Shown: one piece after another, positions 39,843 to 48,356 of the stretch
Position numbering within the stretch: position 1 is the first letter of the stretch
How the letters are laid out: each line of letters starts with the position of its first letter
Notes under the pieces: model-generated
What the model saw: only the letters and a program-made list of their open reading frames with translations
What the model was told of the DNA's origin: nothing
Database searches by the model: none
Program-made: the position numbers and the translations under genes
From: Mesorhizobium carmichaelinearum
GTDB lineage: Bacteria > Pseudomonadota > Alphaproteobacteria > Rhizobiales > Rhizobiaceae
DNA: 64,000 nucleotides
Direction of reading: 5' to 3'
Assembly (NCBI RefSeq): GCF_900199455.1
Contig: NZ_FZQR01000010.1
Coordinates: 124,001-188,000 of the forward strand

Positions 39843-42047
39843 ATGGCCGAAAAACCTGTCGATACGCTCAGCGAAAGCGAGGCTGAAGCCGAACTCCAGC
39901 TTCTGGCCGAGGAGATCGCCGGGCACGACCGGCGCTACCATACCGAGGACGCGCCCACGATCACGGACGCGGAATATGATGCGCTGCGGCGGCGCAACCT
40001 TGCCATCGAGGAGCGTTTTCCAGGGCTGGTGCGCGAGGATTCGCCGTCGCGCAGGGTGGGTGCTGCGCCGGCGGAGGGCTTCGCCAAGGTGCGTCATGCC
40101 GTGCCGATGCTCAGCCTCGCCAAGGCCTATACCGACGAGGACGTTACCGATTTCATCGATCGCGGCCGGCGCTTCTTCGACCGCGACAAGGATCTCGACA
40201 TCGCCTTCACCGCCGAGCCGAAGATCGACGGGCTGTCGGCATCGCTGCGCTATGAGAAGGGCGTGTTCGTGCAGGGCGCGACGCGCGGCGACGGTGCCGT
40301 CGGCGAGGACATCACCGCCAATCTCAGGACCATCGCCGACATTCCCGCCAAGCTGCAAGGCTCGGGCTGGCCCGACACCATCGAAATCCGCGGCGAGGTC
40401 TACATGACCTATGCGGAATTCGAGGCGCTGAAGCAGCGCTCGGCCGCGGCTGGCGGCCAGGATTACGTCAATCCGCGCAACACGGCCGCCGGCTCGCTGC
40501 GCCAGAAGGACGCCTCCGTCACCGCCAGCCGCAACCTCAAGTTCTTCGCCTATGCCTGGGGCTTCACGACGGCAGATCCGGCCCCGACGCAGTACGAATC
40601 GGTGCAAAAATTCGCCGACTGGGGCTTCAAGATCAGCCCTTTGATGGTGCGGGCGAAGTCGGCCGAGGAACTGGTCGCGCATTATCATCTGATCGAGGAG
40701 CAACGCTCCTCGCTCGGCTATGACATAGATGGCGTCGTCTACAAGGTCGACCAGCTGGAGCTGCAGCGCCGCTGGGGGTTCGTCACCGGTGAGCCGCGCT
40801 GGGCCGTTGCCCACAAATTCCCGGCCGAGCAGGCAATGACGACGGTAGAGAAGATCGACATCCAGGTCGGCCGCACCGGCACGCTGGCGCCGGTGGCGCG
40901 GCTGGCGCCCGTCACGGTCGGCGGCGTCGTGGTCGAGAACGTCACGCTGCACAATGAGGATTACATCAAGGGTTTCGACAGCAATGGCCTGCCGATCCGC
41001 GACGGCATCGACGTGCGCATCGGCGACACGGTGGTGATCCAGCGGGCAGGGGATGTCATTCCGCAGATCGTCAGCGTCGTCATCGACAAGCGTCCGGCCA
41101 ATGCCGTGCCTTACGACTTCCCGCATACTTGTCCGGTGTGTGGTTCGCCGGCCACGCGCGAGATCAACGAGAAGACCGGCAAGGAGGATTCGCGGCGGCG
41201 CTGCACCGGCGAGCTGATCTGCGCGGCACAGGCCGTGGAAAGATTGCGCCATTTCGTCTCGCGCGGCGCCTTGGATATTGAAGGCCTTGGCGCGGAGAAC
41301 ATCGATACGTTCTTCAACGCCGGACTGATCAAGACGGCCGCCGATATTTTTACGCTCAGGGACCGTCGCCCCGCCGTCACCAAGGCACTGGCCGAGCGGC
41401 GCGAGGAGCAGGCCAGGCAGCGCGAGGCGGCGTCCGGCAAGACACGCAAGAATGTGCGCAGTGTCGAAGACCGCAACTATGAAGGCCTCGACAAGCTGTT
41501 TTCAGCGATCGATTCGCGCCGCGAGCCGGAACTGGACCGCTTCATCTTCGCGCTCGGCATCCGTCATATCGGCGAGACGACGGCGGCCGTGCTTGCCAAG
41601 ACTTTTTCCACCATCGAGGAGCTGATCCGCGTCGGCAAGGAGACAGCCGCAGCGGAAGATCCGCACACCGTTTTCCCGTCGGTCAACGGCATCGGCGACA
41701 CGGTGATCGATGCGCTACGCGATTTCTTCGGCAATGAGCGCAATGACGACGTGCTCGACAAGCTGCTCGAACAGGTCAAGCCGAAGCCGTATATCGTCAC
41801 CGTCTCGGCCGACAGCGAGGTCGCCGGCAAGACCATCGTCTTCACCGGTTCATTGGAAAAGATGACGCGCTCGGAGGCCAAGGCGATGGCCGAACGTCTC
41901 GGCGCCAAGGTTGCCGGCTCGGTTTCGGCCAAGACCGACCTGCTGGTGGCCGGCCCCGGCGCCGGCTCCAAGCTCAAGCTTGCCAGCGACCTCGGCGTCG
42001 AGGTCATCGACGAGGACACCTGGCTGCAACGGGTCGGCAAATCGTGA
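39843..42047 (+). CDS. ligA: NAD-dependent DNA ligase LigA
   Basis: 734 residues from the ATG at 39843, preceded by GGGGGAG. Domain Ia with RRYHTEDAPTITDAEYD; adenylation domain with the AMP-accepting lysine in EPKIDGLSA (K127); OB fold; four-cysteine zinc finger (CPVCGSP, later RRCTGELIC); helix-hairpin-helix repeats; and a BRCT domain from about 660 (GKTIVFTGSLEKMTRSEAKA). It seals nicks in replication and repair. A lysine/arginine-rich loop around residues 515-545 is a little longer than in E. coli. Confidence 0.97.
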   Translation: MAEKPVDTLSESEAEAELQLLAEEIAGHDRRYHTEDAPTITDAEYDALRRRNLAIEERFPGLVREDSPSRRVGAAPAEGFAKVRHAVPMLSLAKAYTDEDVTDFIDRGRRFFDRDKDLDIAFTAEPKIDGLSASLRYEKGVFVQGATRGDGAVGEDITANLRTIADIPAKLQGSGWPDTIEIRGEVYMTYAEFEALKQRSAAAGGQDYVNPRNTAAGSLRQKDASVTASRNLKFFAYAWGFTTADPAPTQYESVQKFADWGFKISPLMVRAKSAEELVAHYHLIEEQRSSLGYDIDGVVYKVDQLELQRRWGFVTGEPRWAVAHKFPAEQAMTTVEKIDIQVGRTGTLAPVARLAPVTVGGVVVENVTLHNEDYIKGFDSNGLPIRDGIDVRIGDTVVIQRAGDVIPQIVSVVIDKRPANAVPYDFPHTCPVCGSPATREINEKTGKEDSRRRCTGELICAAQAVERLRHFVSRGALDIEGLGAENIDTFFNAGLIKTAADIFTLRDRRPAVTKALAERREEQARQREAASGKTRKNVRSVEDRNYEGLDKLFSAIDSRREPELDRFIFALGIRHIGETTAAVLAKTFSTIEELIRVGKETAAAEDPHTVFPSVNGIGDTVIDALRDFFGNERNDDVLDKLLEQVKPKPYIVTVSADSEVAGKTIVFTGSLEKMTRSEAKAMAERLGAKVAGSVSAKTDLLVAGPGAGSKLKLASDLGVEVIDEDTWLQRVGKS

Positions 42048-42730
42048 TGGCGTTCAAAGGGTTCGGGCCAAAAGCCATTCCGTTCCTGAAGGCGCTGGAT
42101 TTCCACCAGAGCCGGGAGTGGTTTTTGGAGAACCGCGACCTGTTCGAACAGGAATTGCGCGATCCTCTGGGCGATCTCGTCGAGACGCTGACGCAACGCT
42201 TTGCAGAGGCGGGTCTCGGTCTGCGCGGTGACCGCAAGAAGTCACTGTTCCGCATCAATCGTGACGTGCGCTTCGCCAAGGACAAGCGGCCTTATAACCG
42301 GCATGTCTCGGCGATCCTGTCGCCGGATGGCAGCAAGGCCGTGCAGGGCGTGTTCTACATTCATATCGGGCTTGAAGGGTGCTTTGCCGGCGTCGCCTGG
42401 TGGCAGCCGGAAGCCGCGCTGCTGCTGGCGATGCGGCGCGCCATCGAGACGTGGCCCGACAGGTTTCGCGCCATGGGGAAGGCGTTGAAGAAGAACGGCC
42501 TTGAACTGGATGCAGAGGATCGCATGAAGCGCACGCCGCGTGGCTTCGAGCATGTCACCGACCAGGATCTTGTCGCTGCCATCCGCAACCGGCATTTCGC
42601 GGTCCGCCACGCAATCGATCCGGCTGCGATCCACAGCCCGGCACTGGTCGAGGAACTCGTCGATTTCACCTTGCGCGCCAAGCCGCTGCTCGACTGGGGC
42701 AGGGCGATCGAGGGCCAGGCGTTGGATTAG
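42047..42730 (+). CDS. DUF2461 family protein
   Basis: 227 residues from the ATG at 42047, whose A is the last base of the ligA stop (TGATG). The DUF2461/TIGR02453 family is recognisable from FLKALDFHQSREWFLENRDLF, KKSLFRINRDVRFAKDKRPYN and GVFYIHIGLEGCFAGVAWWQP. The molecular role of this widespread family is not established. Coupling to ligA looks translational; a functional link is not implied. Confidence 0.9.
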   Translation: MAFKGFGPKAIPFLKALDFHQSREWFLENRDLFEQELRDPLGDLVETLTQRFAEAGLGLRGDRKKSLFRINRDVRFAKDKRPYNRHVSAILSPDGSKAVQGVFYIHIGLEGCFAGVAWWQPEAALLLAMRRAIETWPDRFRAMGKALKKNGLELDAEDRMKRTPRGFEHVTDQDLVAAIRNRHFAVRHAIDPAAIHSPALVEELVDFTLRAKPLLDWGRAIEGQALD

Positions 42731-42750
42731 GCACTCGCGGGGTCGAGTGC
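42731..42750. terminator. Short stem-loop between two convergent genes
   Basis: GCACTCG-CGGGGT-CGAGTGC, a perfect seven-base stem directly after the DUF2461 stop and just before the 3' end of the opposing dehydrogenase. No T-run on either side, so any terminator activity would be weak. Confidence 0.4.
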
Positions 42751-42753
42751 AAG

Positions 42754-43512
42754 CTACATCCGCATCAACAGTCCACCATCAACGGCGAGCTCAATTCCGG
42801 TGATGTAACTTGCGGCGTCGGAGAGCAGGAAGAGCGCAGCGTTGGCCATGTCTTGCGGCGTGCCGATCCGGCCTAGCGGCGTGTAGTCGGCAACGGCAGC
42901 GCGTTTCTCCTCGGTATCCCAGCGGGCCTGCAAGGGGGTGAGCGCCATGCCCGGGCAGATCGCATTCGAACGGATGCCCTCGCTTGCAAGCTGCATCGCC
43001 AGCGACTTCGAAAGCGCACAGACGCCGGCCTTGGATGCCTGATAGGCGTCCTGGGGTTTCGGATCGCCGCGGTACCATTGGATCGTCGAGAAGTGCACCA
43101 TCGCCCCACCGCGTCCGCCCGAGCGCATATAGGGAACGACCGAGCGCGCGGTGTGCACGAAGGATTTCAGATTGATGTTGAAGACCTGGTCCCAGACGTC
43201 GAGATCCATTTCCAGTGCCGATCTGTCGCGACCGAACCAGAGCACGCCGGCGACATTGGCGAGATAGTCAATGCCGCCGTGCTTACGGCCCGCCGCACTC
43301 ACGACCTGCTCGACAAAGGCAGCGTCGGTGAGGTCGCCCTGTGCAAAGGTGAGCCTGTCTCCGAATTTGGACAGCGAGGTCGGAACGGGCTTGACGTCAA
43401 TGGCGGTAACCGACGCGCCGGCTTCGAGCAGCGCGAGCGCGATCGCCTCGCCCATGCCGCCACCAGCGCCGGCGACGACCGCGTGCCTACCGGTGAAATC
43501 ATAAACGATCAT
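42754..43512 (-). CDS. Short-chain dehydrogenase/reductase (SDR)
   Basis: 252 residues from the second possible ATG, because GAGG stands six bases before it; the first ATG is four codons upstream. Cofactor motif HAVVAGAGGGMGEAIALAL, acidic residue after the second strand (VTAIDVKP, suggesting NAD), NVAGVLWFGRD, catalytic serine in VHFSTIQW and the YxxxK pair in DAYQASKAG. The end TGIELAVDGGLLMRM is typical. The substrate is not known. It is convergent with the DUF2461 gene and divergent from azlC. Confidence 0.88.
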   Translation of the reverse strand: MIVYDFTGRHAVVAGAGGGMGEAIALALLEAGASVTAIDVKPVPTSLSKFGDRLTFAQGDLTDAAFVEQVVSAAGRKHGGIDYLANVAGVLWFGRDRSALEMDLDVWDQVFNINLKSFVHTARSVVPYMRSGGRGGAMVHFSTIQWYRGDPKPQDAYQASKAGVCALSKSLAMQLASEGIRSNAICPGMALTPLQARWDTEEKRAAVADYTPLGRIGTPQDMANAALFLLSDAASYITGIELAVDGGLLMRM

Positions 43513-43633
43513 CTGGAACCTCATTTGCTTGCGCGACCCAAGACATCAGTTTCGCTGATCTGTTGGCTCAAACGAATTCGTCTGACTTTCCAACCGCTCG
43601 CCCCTACATATCAGTGCAACTTGGGAACGGGAT

Positions 43634-44362
43634 ATGTCTGCTGAGACCTTGAGCGAAAATTCTTTGGCCGGCGATTTCTGGAGCGGCGTGCGGCTGTCGA
43701 TGCCTGTCGTGGTGGCGTCGGCGCCGTTCGCGGTGCTGTTCGGGGCGCTTGCCGTCGACAATGGCTTCTCGGTCCTCGAAGCCTTCCTGATGAGCGCGCT
43801 GGTGTTCGGCGGCGCCAGCCAGATGGTCGGTATCCAGCTGTTCGGCCAGCATGTCGCGCCGTGGCTGATCGTGCTGTCGATCTTCGCCGTCAATTTCCGC
43901 CATGTGCTCTACTCCGCCGGCATCGGCCGGCGCATCGCGCACTGGCCTGTCGTCTGCCAAGCGCTCGGCTATTTCATCCTCACCGATCCGCAATACGCCG
44001 TGGCCGAAGCCCGGGCGCAATCCGGCCAGACCGTCGGCTTTGCCTGGTATCTCGGGCTTGGCCTGCCGGTCTATGTGTTCTGGGTGATCGAAAGCGCGCT
44101 CGGTGCGGTGTTCGGCAAGCTGATCCCCGACACGCATGCGCTGGGCATCGATTTCCTGCTGCCGATCTATTTTCTTGGCCTCGTCATGGGCTTTCGCAAG
44201 CGGCCGCTGTGGCTGCCGGTGGTGGTCGCCAGTGCCTGCGCCTCGATCATTGCCTACAAGACGGTCGGCTCGCCCTGGCACGTCTCGATCGGCGCCATTG
44301 CCGGCGTTTTGCTCGCCGTCATCCTGCCGCCGCATCATAGCGGCGTGGGAGAACGGCCATGA
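43634..44362 (+). CDS. azlC: AzlC family branched-chain amino acid exporter subunit
   Basis: 242 residues, with several hydrophobic helices. The AzlC pattern is seen in RLSMPVVVASAPFAVLFGAL, LVFGGASQMVGIQLFG and FRHVLYSAGIGRRI. With AzlD it forms an inner-membrane exporter for leucine, valine and related compounds (BrnFE/YgaZH type). Overlaps azlD by four bases. Confidence 0.92.
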   Translation: MSAETLSENSLAGDFWSGVRLSMPVVVASAPFAVLFGALAVDNGFSVLEAFLMSALVFGGASQMVGIQLFGQHVAPWLIVLSIFAVNFRHVLYSAGIGRRIAHWPVVCQALGYFILTDPQYAVAEARAQSGQTVGFAWYLGLGLPVYVFWVIESALGAVFGKLIPDTHALGIDFLLPIYFLGLVMGFRKRPLWLPVVVASACASIIAYKTVGSPWHVSIGAIAGVLLAVILPPHHSGVGERP

Positions 44363-44655
44363 GCACGACATTCTGGATCATCATCGCCGGTGCGATCGCC
44401 ACCTATCTCACGCGCATCGGCGGACATCTGGTCATCTCCCGCTTCGACAACATCCATCCGCGCGTCGAGGCCGGCCTCAACGCCGTGCCGGCGGCGGTGC
44501 TGACGACGCTGGTGGCGCCGGAACTGCTGAATGCCGGACCCGCCGAATGGGCGGCTCTGGTCGTCACAGCCGTGGTCTCGCTGCGCGGCGGGCTGATGTC
44601 GATGTTCCTGGCGGGGACTGCGGTGCTGATCATCGCTCGACAGTTCGTCGGCTGA
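44359..44655 (+). CDS. azlD: AzlD family small exporter subunit
   Basis: 98 residues with three or four membrane helices. Family pattern: IAGAIATYLTRIGGHLVI, VPAAVLTTLVAPELL and VTAVVSLRGGLMSMFLAGTA. Small partner of AzlC, translationally coupled to it. Its 3' end overlaps the tail of the opposing small gene by 26 bases. Confidence 0.92.
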   Translation: MSTTFWIIIAGAIATYLTRIGGHLVISRFDNIHPRVEAGLNAVPAAVLTTLVAPELLNAGPAEWAALVVTAVVSLRGGLMSMFLAGTAVLIIARQFVG

Positions 44656-44872
44656 TCGATTTTTTGGCAGGGAGTCCACACACGCGCTTTGCCGCCTCCC
44701 TGTCAGGCGCACGCTTCCTGAAAATCGAAGCGATCCACGCAATGCTCAACCAGATCGCCTCCGATCTCTCCTGACGGGCGCGACGCACGGCGTCGGCATA
44801 AAGGGCCTCACGCTGCTTCGGCGTCAACGCGTCAAGATCGATCGGCCAGATGTCGAGGGGCTCGGGCGACAT
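44630..44872 (-). CDS. Small hypothetical protein, about 80 residues
   Basis: Read from the ATG at 44872, which has GGGAG six bases ahead; another ATG two codons earlier is too near that site. The sequence is helical and charged (LDALTPKQREALYADAVRRA, then RQERSEAIWLSIAWIASIFR), with a basic C-terminus. No recognised family. It faces the LysR gene across 113 bases and overlaps the azlD end. The good ribosome site and composition support it, but it could be spurious. Confidence 0.45.
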   Translation of the reverse strand: MSPEPLDIWPIDLDALTPKQREALYADAVRRARQERSEAIWLSIAWIASIFRKRAPDREAAKRVCGLPAKKSISRRTVER

Positions 44873-44985
44873 CTCCATCTCCCTGGTCGGCTGTGCTGAT
44901 TGGCGCCGACGGCAGCCGATTTACGGGATATGTTCCATCATATAAAATGAATAATTTGGATGCTTTTATTCTTCGGGAGAGATGA

Positions 44986-45852
44986 ATGGATTTGTCCGAT
45001 CTGCGCATCTTCCGCATGGTGGTGCGCGAGGGCGGAATCACCAGGGCGGCGGAGAAACTGTCACGTGTGCAGTCGAACGTGACCACACGCATCCGGCAAC
45101 TTGAAGAAGATCTGGGCGTGCGGTTGTTTATCCGCGAAGGCAAGCGACTGCAGGTGTCGCCTGCCGGCCAGAGGCTGATCGGCTATGCGGACCGGTTGCT
45201 GGCGCTCGCCGAGGAAGCGCGAATGGCAGTGCTTGATCCGCGCCCGCGCGGCGCGCTGCGCCTTGGTGCCATGGAGAGCACCGCAGCGGCGCGGCTTCCA
45301 TCTCTGCTCGCCGAGTACCACGCACGCTACCCAGATGTAGAGATCCGGCTGCGCACCGGCTATCCACAGGCTCTCGCGACCGCCATGCTTGCCGGCGAAC
45401 TCGACGCGGCGCTCGCAGCCGAGCCGATCGCCGACGCGCAATTCGAGAAGCAGCCTGCCTTTCACGAGGAACTGGTCATTGTCTCTGCGGCATCGCGCGT
45501 TTCGGTCGAGGACCGCAGCGACATGCCCAAAACCATGATGGCCTTCGAACATGGCTGCGTATATCGCAAGCGACTGGAAGAATGGTATGCGCGCCGGGGC
45601 TTCATCGCCGAGCAGACCATCGAGCTCGGTTCATACCCTGCCATGCTTGGTTGCGTGGCGGCTGGCATGGGCATAGCGCTGATACCGAAATGTGTGCTCG
45701 CGGGCTTTCCCGAGAGCCGCAGGTTACGGCTGCACAAACTGCCTCCGGACGAAGACAATGCCCTCACGGTGTTGTTTTGGCGCAAGGGAGCCAGTTCTCC
45801 CAACATTCAAGCCTTGCGGGCACTGCTTGCGGAGCAGGGCCTCGCAAGCTGA
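44986..45852 (+). CDS. LysR-type transcriptional regulator
   Basis: 288 residues. N-terminal winged helix (LRIFRMVVREGGITRAAEKL, then VTTRIRQLEEDLGVRLF) and an effector-binding domain with MESTAAARLPSLLAEYHARY. GGGAGAG is six bases before the ATG. Regulators of this type usually act on a neighbour: candidates are the divergent small gene or azlCD just before it. The AT-rich start region (44930-44975, with TATAAAATGAATAATTTGG) is a plausible promoter/operator. Confidence 0.92.
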   Translation: MDLSDLRIFRMVVREGGITRAAEKLSRVQSNVTTRIRQLEEDLGVRLFIREGKRLQVSPAGQRLIGYADRLLALAEEARMAVLDPRPRGALRLGAMESTAAARLPSLLAEYHARYPDVEIRLRTGYPQALATAMLAGELDAALAAEPIADAQFEKQPAFHEELVIVSAASRVSVEDRSDMPKTMMAFEHGCVYRKRLEEWYARRGFIAEQTIELGSYPAMLGCVAAGMGIALIPKCVLAGFPESRRLRLHKLPPDEDNALTVLFWRKGASSPNIQALRALLAEQGLAS

Positions 45853-45863
45853 ATGTCGACTGC

Positions 45864-47708
45864 TCAAATCTTAGCGTCGTGCGGCAGCGGCGCTGTCGCC
45901 TTTTCCAGCCAGGCCAGCGTTTCGCCATCGAGCATCGGTCCGATCTCGGCCAGCACGCGGGCGTGATAGGCGTCGAGCCAATGCAGCTCCTCGCGCGTCA
46001 AAAGGTCGGTCCGCACCAGCCTGATGTCGACCGGCGCCAGCGTCAGCGTCTCGAAGCCGTGCATGGCGATGTCGCCGCCTTCGACCTGTTCGGCCGGCGT
46101 CACCAGGATCAGGTTCTCGATGCGGATGCCGTAGGCGCCTTCCTTGTAATAGCCGGGCTCGTTGGACAGCATCATGCCCTCGAGCAGCTTTTCGGTGCCG
46201 GTGCGGGCAATGCGCTGCGGGCCTTCATGCACGGCCAGGTACGAGCCGACGCCATGGCCGGTGCCGTGGGCGAAATCGCAGCCATGCTTCCACAGCGCCA
46301 TGCGGGCGACGGCGTCGATCTCCGAGCCGCGCGTGCCGGCAGGGAAGCGCAGCGTGGAAATGCCGATCATGCCTTTCAGCACCAGCGTGAAGCGCTCGCG
46401 CATCTCCTCGGTCGGCTGGCCGATCGGCACGGTGCGGGTGATGTCGGTGGTGCCGTCCTGATACTGCGCGCCGGAATCGAGCAGGAACAGCTCGCCCGCC
46501 TGCAGCTTGCGGCTGGTGGCGCGCGACACGCGGTAGTGCATGATGGCGCCGTTCGGGCCGGCGCCGGAAATGGTGTCGAAGGACACGTCGCGCAGCGGCA
46601 TTTGCGTTTCCGCGCCGGTCTGCCGGCGGCTCTCCTCCAGCCTGGTGACGACCGCGATCTCGTCGAGCGAGCCGGGTTTCTGGCGCTCCAGCCAGCACAG
46701 AAGCTTGGCCACCGCCGCACCGTCGCGGCGGTGCGCGGCGCGCGAGCCGTTGATCTCGGCCTGGTTCTTGGTGGCGCGCGGGATGCGGGCCGGGTCGGGC
46801 GCGGCAATCGCCGTGCCGCCATTGTCCTCGACCAGCATGCGCAGCCGGTCGGCCGCCAGCACCGGGTCGAGCGCGATCTTGGCGCCGCCCTTGGCGAGTG
46901 CCGCGATCGCCGCCTCGAATTCACCGGGCTCGTGCGGATCGGCAAGCTGGGTGAGATAGGCCGCGACCTGGCGCGAAAATTTGCGCTTGTCCATGAACAG
47001 CTGGTGCGACCCATCCGCTGCGAGGATGGCGAAGCCGAGCGCTAGCGGCGTGTGCGGCACGTCACCGCCACGGATGTTGAAGGCCCAGGCGATGGAGGAG
47101 GGGTCGGTCAGCACCGCATGGGTGGCGCCGTCCTTGCCGATCGCCGTTGCCAGCCGCGCCAGCTTGTCCTTGGCGAGCTCGCCGGCAAAGCCGATCGGGT
47201 GCAGCTCAACCGGCGTCACCGGTGCGGCGGGCTGATCCTTCCAGATGATGTCGATCGGGTTTTTCTCGAGCGGCACCAGCACGGCGCCTGATTTGTCGGC
47301 CGAGGCCTGCAGCGCCTTGACCTCGCTGATCGTGTGCAGCCAGGGATCGAAGCCCAGCCGCGCGCCCTTGCCGATATTGTCCTTGAGCCAGACGGCGGGC
47401 GGGTTGTCGACCAGGCTTTCGACCGAAAAAATGTTGAGATCGACCTCACTTCGCACCTGCAGTGTGTAACGCCCGTCGACAAAGATGAAGGCGCGGTCGC
47501 GCAGCACGATGGCGACGCCGGCCGAGCCGCTGAAGCCGGTCAGCCATTTCAGCCTTGCCGAGCGATCGGCGACATATTCGCCCTGATGCTCGTCCGCGCG
47601 CGGAACGATAAAACCATCGAGGCCATTTGCCGCCAGCCATTGGCGCAGCAGCGCCACGCGCGGCTTGCCGACTGCCGGGTCGCCGGCGGAATCGAAGGTC
47701 TGGAACAT
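45864..47708 (-). CDS. pepP: M24B metallopeptidase, Xaa-Pro aminopeptidase
   Basis: 614 residues from the ATG at 47708, which has AGGAGG upstream; the frame continues 66 codons further but with a non-protein-like composition. Two creatinase N-domains (IVPRADEHQGEYVADRSARL, and the second around residues 165-310) are followed by the pita-bread catalytic domain. Metal ligands: LLDSGAQYQDGTTDITRT, HGTGHGVGSYLAVHEGP, SNEPGYY and IRIENL. It removes N-terminal residues before proline in the cytosol. The three-domain architecture is like eukaryotic aminopeptidase P1. Confidence 0.93.
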   Translation of the reverse strand: MFQTFDSAGDPAVGKPRVALLRQWLAANGLDGFIVPRADEHQGEYVADRSARLKWLTGFSGSAGVAIVLRDRAFIFVDGRYTLQVRSEVDLNIFSVESLVDNPPAVWLKDNIGKGARLGFDPWLHTISEVKALQASADKSGAVLVPLEKNPIDIIWKDQPAAPVTPVELHPIGFAGELAKDKLARLATAIGKDGATHAVLTDPSSIAWAFNIRGGDVPHTPLALGFAILAADGSHQLFMDKRKFSRQVAAYLTQLADPHEPGEFEAAIAALAKGGAKIALDPVLAADRLRMLVEDNGGTAIAAPDPARIPRATKNQAEINGSRAAHRRDGAAVAKLLCWLERQKPGSLDEIAVVTRLEESRRQTGAETQMPLRDVSFDTISGAGPNGAIMHYRVSRATSRKLQAGELFLLDSGAQYQDGTTDITRTVPIGQPTEEMRERFTLVLKGMIGISTLRFPAGTRGSEIDAVARMALWKHGCDFAHGTGHGVGSYLAVHEGPQRIARTGTEKLLEGMMLSNEPGYYKEGAYGIRIENLILVTPAEQVEGGDIAMHGFETLTLAPVDIRLVRTDLLTREELHWLDAYHARVLAEIGPMLDGETLAWLEKATAPLPHDAKI

Positions 47709-48356
47709 GATGGGCCTCCTGATATCAGCGTGACCGTAGCCTATGGGTCCGGAAAGCGGAATCGATTTCCAGCTGGCGCAACCTGCTACAGTGCTGCTTG
47801 GCTGACAACCGAATGGGGCTGGTCCAGCCGCGGCACGAAGGCTGGGTTGTCGTTGTTCACCCCAACACGACGCGGCATTGCCGCGCTGCCCGCCGCACCC
47901 GGGCATTGTAACCAGAAAAAGTCAGCAAAGACTGCCTTTTGAGCGTGCGTGACTTCGCATGGGACGCTATCTGTTTCGGGTTTTCTTGTCTTGACCGCCG
48001 GGGTGGGGCCTTCCGGTCAGGTTGGTGTCGGCGAACCAGTTCCGGCACGCTGTTGAAAGCCATGATGCTGGCCATGCACCGCTTGCAGGGTCGATGTTGA
48101 AAACGAGGACTATATCCTGAGCCAGTCAGTCAGCAAAAACCGTGCTTGTGCGCAGTCCGGCATCTGGTGTGGCCAACTATTGATTGATGCAAATTCGCAA
48201 CGGATTTGCTCTGATTTCTTCCCGAGTTCTCTGTTGCTTGGTTCTGGTAATCTTTACGGCTTACATTCACTTGTCTCTCGGCAGCGGGTTTCGTAGCGTC
48301 GCCACGGGCTTCAAGGGTCGATTCAGCCAATGGATGGTTGGTCGGGGGGATTTTGG
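47709..48356. other. 648-base gap before the autotransporter, no gene seen
   Basis: Divergent space between pepP and the autotransporter. Open frames here are short and lack ribosome sites. The half nearer the autotransporter (about 48100-48300) is less GC-rich than its surroundings. A loose hairpin (TTGACCG with CGGTCAG) lies at about 47991-48020, and one GANTC at 48312. It probably holds the autotransporter promoter with a long leader, and could contain a small RNA; nothing can be named. Confidence 0.5.
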
